Assembly (NCBI GenBank): GCA_030835985.1
Contig: JAURQT010000056.1
Coordinates: forward strand, 1-42,718
DNA: 42,718 bases
Reading direction: 5' to 3'
Source: Alphaproteobacteria bacterium
GTDB taxonomy: Bacteria; Pseudomonadota; Alphaproteobacteria; Puniceispirillales; Puniceispirillaceae
The notes under the pieces are model-generated. The model was not told the origin of the DNA, made no database searches, and saw only the letters and a program-made list of their open reading frames with translations. Of this stretch, positions 28,828 through 37,971 are shown piece after piece. Both the position numbers and the translations under genes were made by a program. Position 1 is the first letter of the stretch, and every line of letters starts with the position of its first letter.

Positions 28828-28851
28828 ACTGGTGCATCTGCCAGTTTTTTT
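28828..28851 (+). terminator. Terminator-like hairpin + U7 in the mgtE leader
   Basis: actgg-tgcatctg-ccagttttttt, between the promoter and the mgtE SD. Confidence 0.55.
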
Positions 28852-28871
28852 CAGCTTAACGGAGGCTTCAC

Positions 28872-30278
28872 ATGGTTGACCTACCCGAAAACGCTGAAAC
28901 CCCCATTTCGGAAATACCGGCCCCGGATGTTGCCTCTATGTATGGGCTGACCCCAAAGGTTGAGGCCGCTATTCGCGATTGTTTTGCCAGCCAGCAATGG
29001 CGGCGTTTGCGGATGCTAATGGATCCGTTGCACCCGGCTGATAAGGCAGATTTGCTGGAACGTATTTCCATTGACGAGATTCAAATTCTGGTCAGCCAGT
29101 ACGGGGCGGAATTTGATCCTGAAATTTTGCCCTATCTGGATGAGGATGTCCGCGAGGATGTGGTGGAAATGCTGGGCCCTGAGGTGTTTGCCGCTTCCCT
29201 GCCAGAGCTGGATTCAGATGATGTGGTAACCCTTGCCGAAGAGCTGGAGCCTGAAGATCTGGATGATGCCCTTGCTGCCTTGCCCGCACGTGACCGGGTA
29301 CTCGTTGAACAGAGCCTGTCCTATCCCGAAGATTCAGCTGGCCGTTTGATGCAGCGCGAAATGGTGGTGGTGCCGCCTTTCTGGACAGTTGGCCAGACGA
29401 TAGATTATCTGCGCTCAACCGAAGAGGGGAGCAGTGATTTTTATCTGATTATGGTCACCGATACAGCTGGCCACCCGGTAGGCGAGGTGCGGCTGAATAA
29501 ATTATTGCGTGCCCAGCGTCCGCGCCGCATATCTGAAATTATGGATACCGATATCCGCTCTCTGCCTGTGACGATGGATCAGGAAGAGGTTGCCTTGCTG
29601 TTTCGGCGCTATGGCATGGTAACTACAGGCGTGGTCGATAGCGAGGGTCGGCTGGTCGGGATGATTACGCTGGATGATATTATCGATGTTATTGATGAAG
29701 AGGCTGAAGAGGATTTGATGGCGCTGGCAGGGGTGTCGGATGCCTCTATCCGCACCTCTGTTCTGGAAACATTGCGGGGGCGCACCCCCTGGCTGTTTGT
29801 GAATTTGCTGACCGCCATTGCCGCTTCGGTGGTGATAGGGTTTTTTGAACATACAATCGAGAAGATAGTCGCCCTTGCGGTATTGATGCCGATTGTGGCC
29901 TCTATGGGGGGCAATGCCGGCACGCAAACCATCACGGTGGCGGTGCGGGCGATTGCGATGCGCGAATTCAGCCCGAAGCTGGCCGTTACCTTTGGGTTGA
30001 GAGAGCTTTATGTCGGTATCGTAAACGGGGTGTTTTTTGCGGCTATTACCGCCTTTTTATCCTATATATGGTTTGGTCAGGCAGAGATAGCCCTGCTGCT
30101 GGCCATTGCGATGTTTATCAATCTGATAGTCGCAGCACTTTCAGGAACGCTTATTCCGCTTGTTCTGGTAAAATCAGGGGTTGACCCGGCCGTTGCCTCA
30201 TCAGTGGTAATCACCACCATCACCGATGTTATCGGCTTTTTGGTCTTTTTGGGACTGGCTGCCTTATATCTGCTCTAG
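28872..30278 (+). CDS. mgtE: Magnesium transporter MgtE
   Basis: MgtE N domain + CBS domains (SAGRLMQREMVVVPPFWTVGQTIDYLR, MVTTGVVDSEGRLVGMITLDDIIDVI) + TM domain (MPIVASMGGNAGTQTITVAVRAIA). Confidence 0.95.
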   Translation: MVDLPENAETPISEIPAPDVASMYGLTPKVEAAIRDCFASQQWRRLRMLMDPLHPADKADLLERISIDEIQILVSQYGAEFDPEILPYLDEDVREDVVEMLGPEVFAASLPELDSDDVVTLAEELEPEDLDDALAALPARDRVLVEQSLSYPEDSAGRLMQREMVVVPPFWTVGQTIDYLRSTEEGSSDFYLIMVTDTAGHPVGEVRLNKLLRAQRPRRISEIMDTDIRSLPVTMDQEEVALLFRRYGMVTTGVVDSEGRLVGMITLDDIIDVIDEEAEEDLMALAGVSDASIRTSVLETLRGRTPWLFVNLLTAIAASVVIGFFEHTIEKIVALAVLMPIVASMGGNAGTQTITVAVRAIAMREFSPKLAVTFGLRELYVGIVNGVFFAAITAFLSYIWFGQAEIALLLAIAMFINLIVAALSGTLIPLVLVKSGVDPAVASSVVITTITDVIGFLVFLGLAALYLL

Positions 30279-30362
30279 GCATCCGCGATAAGCCTTCTTT
30301 TAAAAAGGAAAATCTGTTTTGTGCTCTTGCCTCACAGAAGAGGGCAAGCTAGGTAATTTATT

Positions 30363-30779
30363 ATGAGTGTGCATTTAAAAAAACTATCGGTAGGATCTGT
30401 TTCTATCGACAATTTGAAAAGCTGGCAGAGCCGCGCCCTAAAGCAGGGGCGGCCGATTATACACCCCACCCGCAACTGGCCAAAACGTGCAGATGAGCTG
30501 CTGGATGGTGGCTCTATGTTCTGGATTATCAAAGGCCAGATGTGCGTACGCCAGCCAATCGCAGATTTAATCGAGGTTAAGCGCGAGGATGGCCGGCCAG
30601 CTTGCGGGATTATTCTGCATCCTGAATTAATCCCTGTCTGGCCGCGGCGGGTGCGAATTTTTCAGGGCTGGCGCTATCTGGAAACAGAGGACGCGCCCGA
30701 AGATTTGCCGCAGACAGAAGATGCCGCGCCCATGCCAGCCGAGCTGGCTGCAGAATTGCGGGAATTGGGCCTGTTATAA
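30363..30779 (+). CDS. DUF1489-family protein
   Basis: LSVGSVSIDNLKSWQ...HPTRNWPKRADELLDGGSMFWIIKGQMCVRQPI. Confidence 0.85.
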   Translation: MSVHLKKLSVGSVSIDNLKSWQSRALKQGRPIIHPTRNWPKRADELLDGGSMFWIIKGQMCVRQPIADLIEVKREDGRPACGIILHPELIPVWPRRVRIFQGWRYLETEDAPEDLPQTEDAAPMPAELAAELRELGLL

Positions 30780-30814
30780 CGCGCCATTTGAAAATAGACG
30801 GCATTTCGTGCGGT

Positions 30815-31327
30815 TTATTTTTTGCGCTGTTCGCGCCGCCATATTTCCGGCCGCGTAAAGCTGCCTTGCCAAATGCCCCGCCTGGCACGCTCCGCCTGCT
30901 TTTCTGCCTCGATATAATCTTGTGCATAGCGCCGATAGGCCAGCGCCCAGCCGGCACGCACCACTGCCTCGGCGATATCCTCTCCGTTATGAAAGCATTT
31001 TACAACCCAGCGTTTATATCTGTCTGTATCCAGATGCCGGCATTGAATTTCTGTGCCAATTTCTATCATCGAGCGCAGAAAATCTGTCGCGCTTTGCCCG
31101 CATTTATAGGGCTGGCCGACGCTGTCCAGGCAATTTTGTCGTAGTTCCGGCGCATCAATGCCATGCAGGCGCAAGCGCAACTGGCCTGCCCGCAGGGAAT
31201 CAGCATCACTGACCGCCGTGACAGTCAGATATCTGGGTTCTGAAGCGGCAAAAGCGGCTGGTACATAAAACCACACAGCCAGTAAAATTATCAACAAAGC
31301 AGGTCTTTTTTTCGGCAAATCATCCAC
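30815..31327 (-). CDS. Secreted SNase-like (thermonuclease) nuclease
   Basis: Signal peptide; VTAVSDADSLRAGQLRLRLHGIDAPELRQNC, GTEIQCRHLDTDRYKRWVVKCF, AEAVVRAGWALAYRRYAQDYIEAEKQAERARRGIWQGSF. Confidence 0.9.
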   Translation of the reverse strand: MDDLPKKRPALLIILLAVWFYVPAAFAASEPRYLTVTAVSDADSLRAGQLRLRLHGIDAPELRQNCLDSVGQPYKCGQSATDFLRSMIEIGTEIQCRHLDTDRYKRWVVKCFHNGEDIAEAVVRAGWALAYRRYAQDYIEAEKQAERARRGIWQGSFTRPEIWRREQRKK

Positions 31328-31538
31328 CCTAATTCAGAAATTTTCTAAGTTAGAAAAAACTAAATTAGCATAGCACTAACATTTTTTACGAAAAATAATA
31401 CACGACAACTTTTCAGCAGGCCACCGAAAATTTTATGGGTCAGATGCCAGGTTATTAGGCGAGTGCCAGTTTATGAGGCTAATGCCGGGAATACTGCTTT
31501 TTTGACCGTAAGCTGGCACAGGGCTGTTGGCAGCGCTT

Positions 31539-32858
31539 TTAATCCTGTTGCGAGGATGAGGGGGAGATTTGCAGATAGGGATTATCTTCAAAAAGGGTGA
31601 CCTGGCTATCCACATTATCCTCTTCTTCAGACCAGGCCGCTTCCGGGTTCAGGGTAGCGGCAACCGCTGTGCCGATTTCCGGTACGGCGATAAATGGGCC
31701 TTGTGCCTGCATCGGGACAGACGGGCGAATGCTCATCCGCACCAATACAAAGCCAACCAGCAGGACGTGTATCAAGGCGATGACGATAAAATAAATCTGC
31801 GAGCCGGCAATATCGATTAATGCGCCAACTACAGGTGCACCGCCAATTGCACCTATCCCGTTGACCGTGATCAGCGTTGAGGCCGTGCCGACCATCTGGC
31901 TGGGGGTCAGATAGTCATTTGCATGGGCAATACAAAGCGAATAGATGGTCAGGCTGAAACCGCCATAGAGCGCTGTTAAAATGATCAATATCCAAAAATG
32001 TGATGGCCCCATAAAGCTGGCTAAAAAGGCAGAAATACCGGCCACGCCGGCGACCAGCATAATGACCTTTCGACGGTCAAAAATATCGGATAATCGGCCT
32101 ACAGGGTATTGAAGCAGCATATTGCCGATGGTCACAGAAGCGGCAAATAACCCTGCCTGAAAAGAGGTCAGGCCTATCATGGTGGCATAAATCGCCCCCA
32201 AACCAAAGGTCATAGAGGCGGTCATGCCTTGCAACACCATCCCTATCATGGCCAGAGGCGAGATGGCATATAAACGGCGTATGGATACGCTTTCCGGCTC
32301 GGCAAATTCCGGGGCAGGGGAGGCGGTTAGAAGAATAGGCACAACCGCGATAGATACCAAAATAGAGGCAAGCAGAAATAGCTGGCTTGTAATGCCATTA
32401 TCAAAACCACCTGATATCTGGCCCAGCCCCAGCCCGCCCATTGTAATAATCATATAGATAGACAGCATCTGGCCGCGCGTTTCATTTGTGGCTTTGGCAT
32501 TCAACCAGCTTTCCACCACAATATACATACCCGCATAGGCAAAGCCGGTAAATACCCGCATCGCTGTCCATAAATAGGGATCTGTTTTGACCAGATGCAT
32601 TAAAACAGCCGCAGAAGCGATGGCCGATAAAGCGCCAAATGTCCGAATATGCCCAACAGTCGATAGTAATTTAGGCACAATTTGAGAGCCGCCAAAAAAG
32701 CCCAGAAAATAGCCGCCCATCATAATACTGGAAATAAAGGTACTAAAGCCGGCATTATTGGCACGCACCCCCAGCATAAAGACCAGCAATCCATTGCCGA
32801 TCATAATAAGGAAAAGGCCAAAAAACAGAGGCCAGCTTGCGATTAGCGACCGTAACAT
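31539..32858 (-). CDS. MFS transporter (YcaD-like)
   Basis: 12-TM pattern; LFFGLFLIMIGNGLLVFMLGVRANNAGFSTFISSIMMGGYFLGFFGGS; QYPVGRLSDIFDRRKVIM. Confidence 0.9.
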   Translation of the reverse strand: MLRSLIASWPLFFGLFLIMIGNGLLVFMLGVRANNAGFSTFISSIMMGGYFLGFFGGSQIVPKLLSTVGHIRTFGALSAIASAAVLMHLVKTDPYLWTAMRVFTGFAYAGMYIVVESWLNAKATNETRGQMLSIYMIITMGGLGLGQISGGFDNGITSQLFLLASILVSIAVVPILLTASPAPEFAEPESVSIRRLYAISPLAMIGMVLQGMTASMTFGLGAIYATMIGLTSFQAGLFAASVTIGNMLLQYPVGRLSDIFDRRKVIMLVAGVAGISAFLASFMGPSHFWILIILTALYGGFSLTIYSLCIAHANDYLTPSQMVGTASTLITVNGIGAIGGAPVVGALIDIAGSQIYFIVIALIHVLLVGFVLVRMSIRPSVPMQAQGPFIAVPEIGTAVAATLNPEAAWSEEEDNVDSQVTLFEDNPYLQISPSSSQQD

Positions 32859-33113
32859 GCACCCTCTCTTTGATAGTGGCCAGAACAGGCAGGTAACCTG
32901 TCAGATAATGGTAATGGATGCCTGCCTAATCAAAAACCGTTCAAACAAAACATGTCATGAATATTACGCTTGGCACTTTGTCCTTTATTGCGTGCTTATT
33001 CTCCTGCCTTAAGCTGAAATCAATTTCGTTGATGGTCAAAAACCGCCTTATCCTGGTCGGTTCTGTTATAGAGTGAAAATTTTATACCTGATTTGTGAAT
33101 TAATTCAGGGAAT

Positions 33114-36032
33114 TCAGAGGCTTTTCAGGCGCTGTAACAGGCTGGCCTCGATGGTGTGGGCGGCAGTTTCTATCGCATCCAGCAGCCTGTCCAGCTGGCC
33201 ATATCCGGTTATTTCTGCCAATTCCTGATAGGCGTGTGCAGGGTTTTCCCTGTCCGGGCTTTCTGCATAGCGGGGCAGGCAAAGCTGGCTAAAGGCCTGT
33301 ATCTCTTCCAATCGGGTGGCCGCCTCGATACAGCTTTGAATATCGGCTTCATTTTCTGTAATATCGCTTGCTGTAATATCACTTGCTGTAATATCGCTTG
33401 CCCGCAACACCGCCAATGGCGCGGCCGGGCTGGAAATCTTGCCTAAATGGCTGTTTTGCATCCGCAAGAGCATAGCCAGAAATTCGATATCCAGAAAGCC
33501 GCCTCGCCGTTTTTTCAAGCCCAGCCCGGGTGTTTTCTGGCCTGTCAGTTCGCGGCCCAGCTTGTCGCGCATTTTCACGATATCTGCTTTCATATCCGCG
33601 ATGGCAGGCAGGCTGGATTGAAGGCGGGCTATTTTTTTATCCAATTCTGCTGCGGGCGCATTATCAGAGGCAAAAATCGGCCTGGCTTTGGCAAAGGCGA
33701 TATGTTCCCACGGCCAGGCTTCCTTTTCATAATAGGCCTCAATGCGGCTGATATGGGTGGCCGCTGGCCCTGATTTTCCATCTGGCCGCAGCCGGGTATC
33801 TATCTCATATAAGCTGGCTTCGCGGCTGGCCACTGTCAGCCAGCTGATAATCAGCTGTGACAGCCGGATATAATAGGCCGAAAGCCCCAATGCGCGCGGC
33901 CCATCAGATTGGGTATCTGCTGTGCCATCATAGATAAATAGCACATCAATATCGGATCGGGCGGTCATGGTCTGGCATCCCAGCCTGCCAAGGGCAACAA
34001 TATAAAGATGGCTGTTTTCTATGCGGCCATAGCGAGATTGAAAATCTCTTATCGCGGCCTGGCTAACGGCCTGAACAGAAATTTCGGCAATCGCAGAAAG
34101 ATAGGCAGATACCTCGCTAACAGGGGTAATTTTTTGCAGCATATGAACATTGGCACGAAAGCGGGCTTCATGGCTCCAGCGTTTTACCCTGTCCAGATAC
34201 AGCTCAACAGGCTCATCTTTTTGCAATTCAGGACAGCTGGTGGCCAGCGCGGCCATCCCTTCCAAAGGCGTGAAAAAATGCGGCTCCAGAAAAATATCCA
34301 GAATATCGGTGCGCCGCCCGATGGTGTTTGTCAGGGCAGGGGCTTTTACCAGAATATCGGTTATCAGGCTGGCAAGCTGGGGATGCTGGCAGAGCAGGGA
34401 AAAGGCTTGTGCCCCGGCTGGCAAGGCGGCCACAAAATCGGCAAAATGGGCAAAGGCGGCATCCGGATCGCCGGCTTTGGCAAAATTGGTAAGCAACTCT
34501 GGTAGCAGGTCAAACAGATATTGCCGGGCTCGCTCGCCTCTGGTGGCTGGGGTTCGCCCGCTATCCCAGCCATCGATAATATCGCGGATATCATGCGGCC
34601 GGGAAAACCCCAGAGAGGCCAGCCAATCCAGCGATAATTCATAATCTGCAGCACTGGCAAGCGCCCCTGCCATCTCTGCCTGGCGGGTTTGGGCGCGTTC
34701 CACCATTTTATCAAAGATAGGGTGATGGGCGGCATTTTGGGTGGCGTTTTGTAACGCCTGTATAGCGCTGGTCAAATCCGCTGCTGCCGCAAAGCCGCAA
34801 AAAGCGGCAAAATCAGCCATGCCATTGATATCGCGAGGTAATTTATGGGTTTGGGTATCGCGCAAATATTGCACACGATGTTCTATCTCGCGCCACTTGA
34901 AATAGCTGTGCTTCAGGGCGGCCGCCTGACCGGCATCCAGCCATTCCAAACCGACCAGCCTGTCCAGCGCTAAACTGGTATTATGGCATCGCAGCTCAGG
35001 GTGTCGCCCCCCGCCCAGCAATTGCAGAATATGCACCAGCAATTCTATATGCCGGATACCAAATTGCCCCAATTTTACATCAAAGCCATAATAGCCCGGC
35101 ACAGGGGCGAGATGGCGCAACCATATCTGCAGATCATCAATAACTGTATAATCAAAGCTTCTGCGCCAGATAAAGGCCGAAATAGCGGTTAAAAATTGCT
35201 GGCCAAGTGCGATATCCCCTGCCACTGGGCGGGCGCGGATAAAGGCAGCTCTCTCCCATGAACGGGCGGTCGATTCATAATAGCTGACCGCCGCCGCATA
35301 GGACAGGCTAAGGGGGGTAGCCGCCGGGTCTGGTCGCAAGCGAAAATCAACACGCCAGCCAAAACCATCTCTTGTATCTTCGGACAGTATCTTTGCCAGC
35401 CGGCGCGTCAGACCAATAAAATGGCGGCTTTGTTTATCATAGCTTTCCTCTGAGCTGTTCGGGGCGAATTGATGCAACACAATCACATCTATATCCGAGG
35501 AATAATTCAGCTCGCCTGCCCCAAGCTTGCCCAGCCCCAGAACAACCCATCTGGCCGCTGCCAATTCTGTATCAGCAGAAGCTGTGCCAGAGTTGAGTAA
35601 ATAATCCACCACACCCTGCAAGCCGATTTCTGCACATTCAGACAAGCGGCTACAGGCCGTGCCGATATCCATTTTCTGACATAATTCACTTAACGCTATG
35701 GCAAGATGACAGCGATTGCGAAAGGCGCGTAAATCCTTTGCCAACCCCTCATCCGAAGAGGCTGTTTTCATCGCTTCCTGCCACTCTTCTCTGGCGTTTT
35801 TCAGAATATCTTCTGCCCTGCCAGAGAATATATCCGGAATATCTGCGGCAAATAATTTTGCCATTCTGTGCAAATGGCTGCTATTTATAATAATGGCGGC
35901 AAGGCGGGTTTTATCGCTTTCAGACAGGCCGGAAAGCGCCTCTATCGCCTCTATTTCCTGTCGCCAGCTTTGCTGCTGCTGTATCTGGCAGCTGGCTGGC
36001 ATGGTTGGCATTTGACAAAAAGAATTTCCCAT
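33114..36032 (-). CDS. glnE: Bifunctional glutamine synthetase adenylyltransferase/deadenylase
   Basis: Two nucleotidyltransferase cores: VVLGLGKLGAGELNYSSDIDVI and VALGRLGCQTMTARSDIDVLFIYD; LYEIDTRLRPDGKSGP. Confidence 0.94.
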   Translation of the reverse strand: MGNSFCQMPTMPASCQIQQQQSWRQEIEAIEALSGLSESDKTRLAAIIINSSHLHRMAKLFAADIPDIFSGRAEDILKNAREEWQEAMKTASSDEGLAKDLRAFRNRCHLAIALSELCQKMDIGTACSRLSECAEIGLQGVVDYLLNSGTASADTELAAARWVVLGLGKLGAGELNYSSDIDVIVLHQFAPNSSEESYDKQSRHFIGLTRRLAKILSEDTRDGFGWRVDFRLRPDPAATPLSLSYAAAVSYYESTARSWERAAFIRARPVAGDIALGQQFLTAISAFIWRRSFDYTVIDDLQIWLRHLAPVPGYYGFDVKLGQFGIRHIELLVHILQLLGGGRHPELRCHNTSLALDRLVGLEWLDAGQAAALKHSYFKWREIEHRVQYLRDTQTHKLPRDINGMADFAAFCGFAAAADLTSAIQALQNATQNAAHHPIFDKMVERAQTRQAEMAGALASAADYELSLDWLASLGFSRPHDIRDIIDGWDSGRTPATRGERARQYLFDLLPELLTNFAKAGDPDAAFAHFADFVAALPAGAQAFSLLCQHPQLASLITDILVKAPALTNTIGRRTDILDIFLEPHFFTPLEGMAALATSCPELQKDEPVELYLDRVKRWSHEARFRANVHMLQKITPVSEVSAYLSAIAEISVQAVSQAAIRDFQSRYGRIENSHLYIVALGRLGCQTMTARSDIDVLFIYDGTADTQSDGPRALGLSAYYIRLSQLIISWLTVASREASLYEIDTRLRPDGKSGPAATHISRIEAYYEKEAWPWEHIAFAKARPIFASDNAPAAELDKKIARLQSSLPAIADMKADIVKMRDKLGRELTGQKTPGLGLKKRRGGFLDIEFLAMLLRMQNSHLGKISSPAAPLAVLRASDITASDITASDITENEADIQSCIEAATRLEEIQAFSQLCLPRYAESPDRENPAHAYQELAEITGYGQLDRLLDAIETAAHTIEASLLQRLKSL
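33356..33400 (-). repeat. In-frame 15-bp tandem repeat within glnE, three copies
   Basis: ctgtaatatcgcttg / ctgtaatatcacttg / ctgtaatatcgcttg; encodes ASDITASDITASDIT on the minus strand. Confidence 0.95.
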
Positions 36033-36099
36033 AATTTATCCTAGCCTTCACCGCCTGTTCGGGACAGTTCTTTTTATTCTGACAGGCAGGGGCATATTT

Positions 36100-37500
36100 C
36101 TAGCTGGTTGCTGTTTCCAGCAATTTGCGCTGACCATCACGAATAAGGCGTAATTGGCGATGCCATCTGCCGGTCAGGATAAGCGCATTTAAGGTAAGGC
36201 CGGTTGCAAGGCCAGACCAGACAGATACCGGCCCCCATCCCAGATATAATGCCATAAAGGCCCCGGTACCAATGCCCACTCCCCAAAAACAGATCAGCCC
36301 GTAAAATGCCGGCATCCGTGTATCATTCAGCCCGCGCAGATTTGCGGTGAAAATCGCCTGTGCCCCGTCACTGGCCTGAAACAGGGCAGTGATCCACAGC
36401 ATCGGTACAACAATCGCCAGAGTTTCCAGCTCAAGCGGATCGCCATCGCGCAAAAAGATGCGTGCAAGGGTTTCAGGATAAATGGCCAGCAATAGCGTTA
36501 GTGGCAGGGCAATGATTAGCCCGGCCAGACCACCCGCCCAGCCAATGGCGCGTACATCCTCCAGCCGCCCCGCCCCGGCAGATTGACCAACCAAAATCGC
36601 ACAGGATTGCGAGATGGAAAGCGGTAACATAAACACCACTGCTGCAATTTGATTGGCAATCGCCACCGCCGCCAGCGCACTTGAACCGAACAGGCCAACG
36701 ATAAAGGCTGCGACAATAAACATTCCTGTCTCGGAGGCCACAATAAAGGCATTTGGCCCGCCCACCTTTAACATGGTTTTCATCAATTCCATGTCTGGAC
36801 GCCACCAGTTCTGATAGGGTTTTGTTTCGGAAAAAGGCGCGCGCAATCCAATTAAACTGCCCAGAATAAGACAGGCCATCATATAGCTAAGGCTGGTCGC
36901 AAGGGCGATGCCTGCCAGCCCCATTTCCGGCATACCATACAGCCCATAAGCCAAAAGCGGGTTCAATATAATGTTCAGCCCCAGCATCAAAATAGAGGCG
37001 ATTAATTGTGCGCCAATACGCCGATGGCCCAGGGTAAAAAACCGCATGGTCAAAAAGATAAGCGTAAAAGGAAAGCCCAGCGCGGCATAGATGAAAAAAG
37101 GTGTGGCATAGCTTGCTATTTCTGCGTCCTGGCCAAGCAGGACAAGAATATCTGCCCCAAACAGGATAGGCAGCATTAGCCCCCCGCCCAGCAGGCACGC
37201 CAATATCAGCCCCTGACGATAAATACGGCGGGCAATTTCCGGCCGACCAGCCCCGATAGACTGGGCAACCATAGAGGCGATAATGCTCAACAGGCCAAGA
37301 CATAAAAAATAAAAAGGCTGATATACCCGCACCGCCAGAGAGCCGGAGGCAAGATCAAAGGCACTGAGCCGTCCCATCATCCAGAAATCGGCTGTCAGCA
37401 TAGAAATAGAGATAAGCTGGCCTATCGCAATCGGTGCAGACAAACGAAACAGTGCCGGCAATGCCGTCAGGATAGCCATCTGTTTTTGAATAAAATGCAT
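36100..37500 (-). CDS. MATE-family multidrug efflux transporter (NorM-like)
   Basis: LFRLSAPIAIGQLISISMLTADFWMMGRLSAFDLASGSLAVRVYQPFYFLCLGLLSIIASMVAQSIGAG; 466 aa, 12 TM. Confidence 0.92.
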   Translation of the reverse strand: MHFIQKQMAILTALPALFRLSAPIAIGQLISISMLTADFWMMGRLSAFDLASGSLAVRVYQPFYFLCLGLLSIIASMVAQSIGAGRPEIARRIYRQGLILACLLGGGLMLPILFGADILVLLGQDAEIASYATPFFIYAALGFPFTLIFLTMRFFTLGHRRIGAQLIASILMLGLNIILNPLLAYGLYGMPEMGLAGIALATSLSYMMACLILGSLIGLRAPFSETKPYQNWWRPDMELMKTMLKVGGPNAFIVASETGMFIVAAFIVGLFGSSALAAVAIANQIAAVVFMLPLSISQSCAILVGQSAGAGRLEDVRAIGWAGGLAGLIIALPLTLLLAIYPETLARIFLRDGDPLELETLAIVVPMLWITALFQASDGAQAIFTANLRGLNDTRMPAFYGLICFWGVGIGTGAFMALYLGWGPVSVWSGLATGLTLNALILTGRWHRQLRLIRDGQRKLLETATS

Positions 37501-37760
37501 CTGCTATTCCTAATGGCAAAAGGGCGGCCTGTCAGAGTTAAAAAAATCCATATATCAAAATGCCTGTTCAAACTTGTGAACAAGGCGTGGCCAGATGCAA
37601 GTTTTTTGTACGCAAAACTGGTCTGATAACGTGTTTACCCCCTATAAATAAATGAGGAAATGTTTTATGACGAAGGCAACAAACAGGCTGGCTGGCTGAT
37701 AAATGCAGATAGCGGTGAATCTAGCAAAAAAAAGGTAGCAGGAATGAGCCTGGCTTATGG

Positions 37761-37810
37761 GCGCAATTCAGGCGGCGCAATATCGGCGGCGCAATATGGG
37801 CGCGCAATAT
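37761..37810 (+). repeat. 14-bp tandem repeat, three copies plus partial fourth, intergenic
   Basis: gcgcaattcaggcg / gcgcaatatcggcg / gcgcaatatgggcg / gcgcaatat. Confidence 0.85.
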
Positions 37811-37971
37811 ATGCTATCCCGTCGCTCTCAAATTTATTTTGCTATCTCCTCTCTTTTATTCAGATGTTAACCGCATTAAACTGCCGCCTGTATTCAGGCT
37901 AAATCCATGCGTAAAGGCCACTATCAGGAATGCCTCTTTCAGGCAAAACAGGCGTTAGGGAAAATCAATAA

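Noticed and set aside
37660-37902. 80-aa plus-strand ORF between MATE and RND genes
   Set aside because: Translation is dominated by the 14-bp repeat array; no homology recognised
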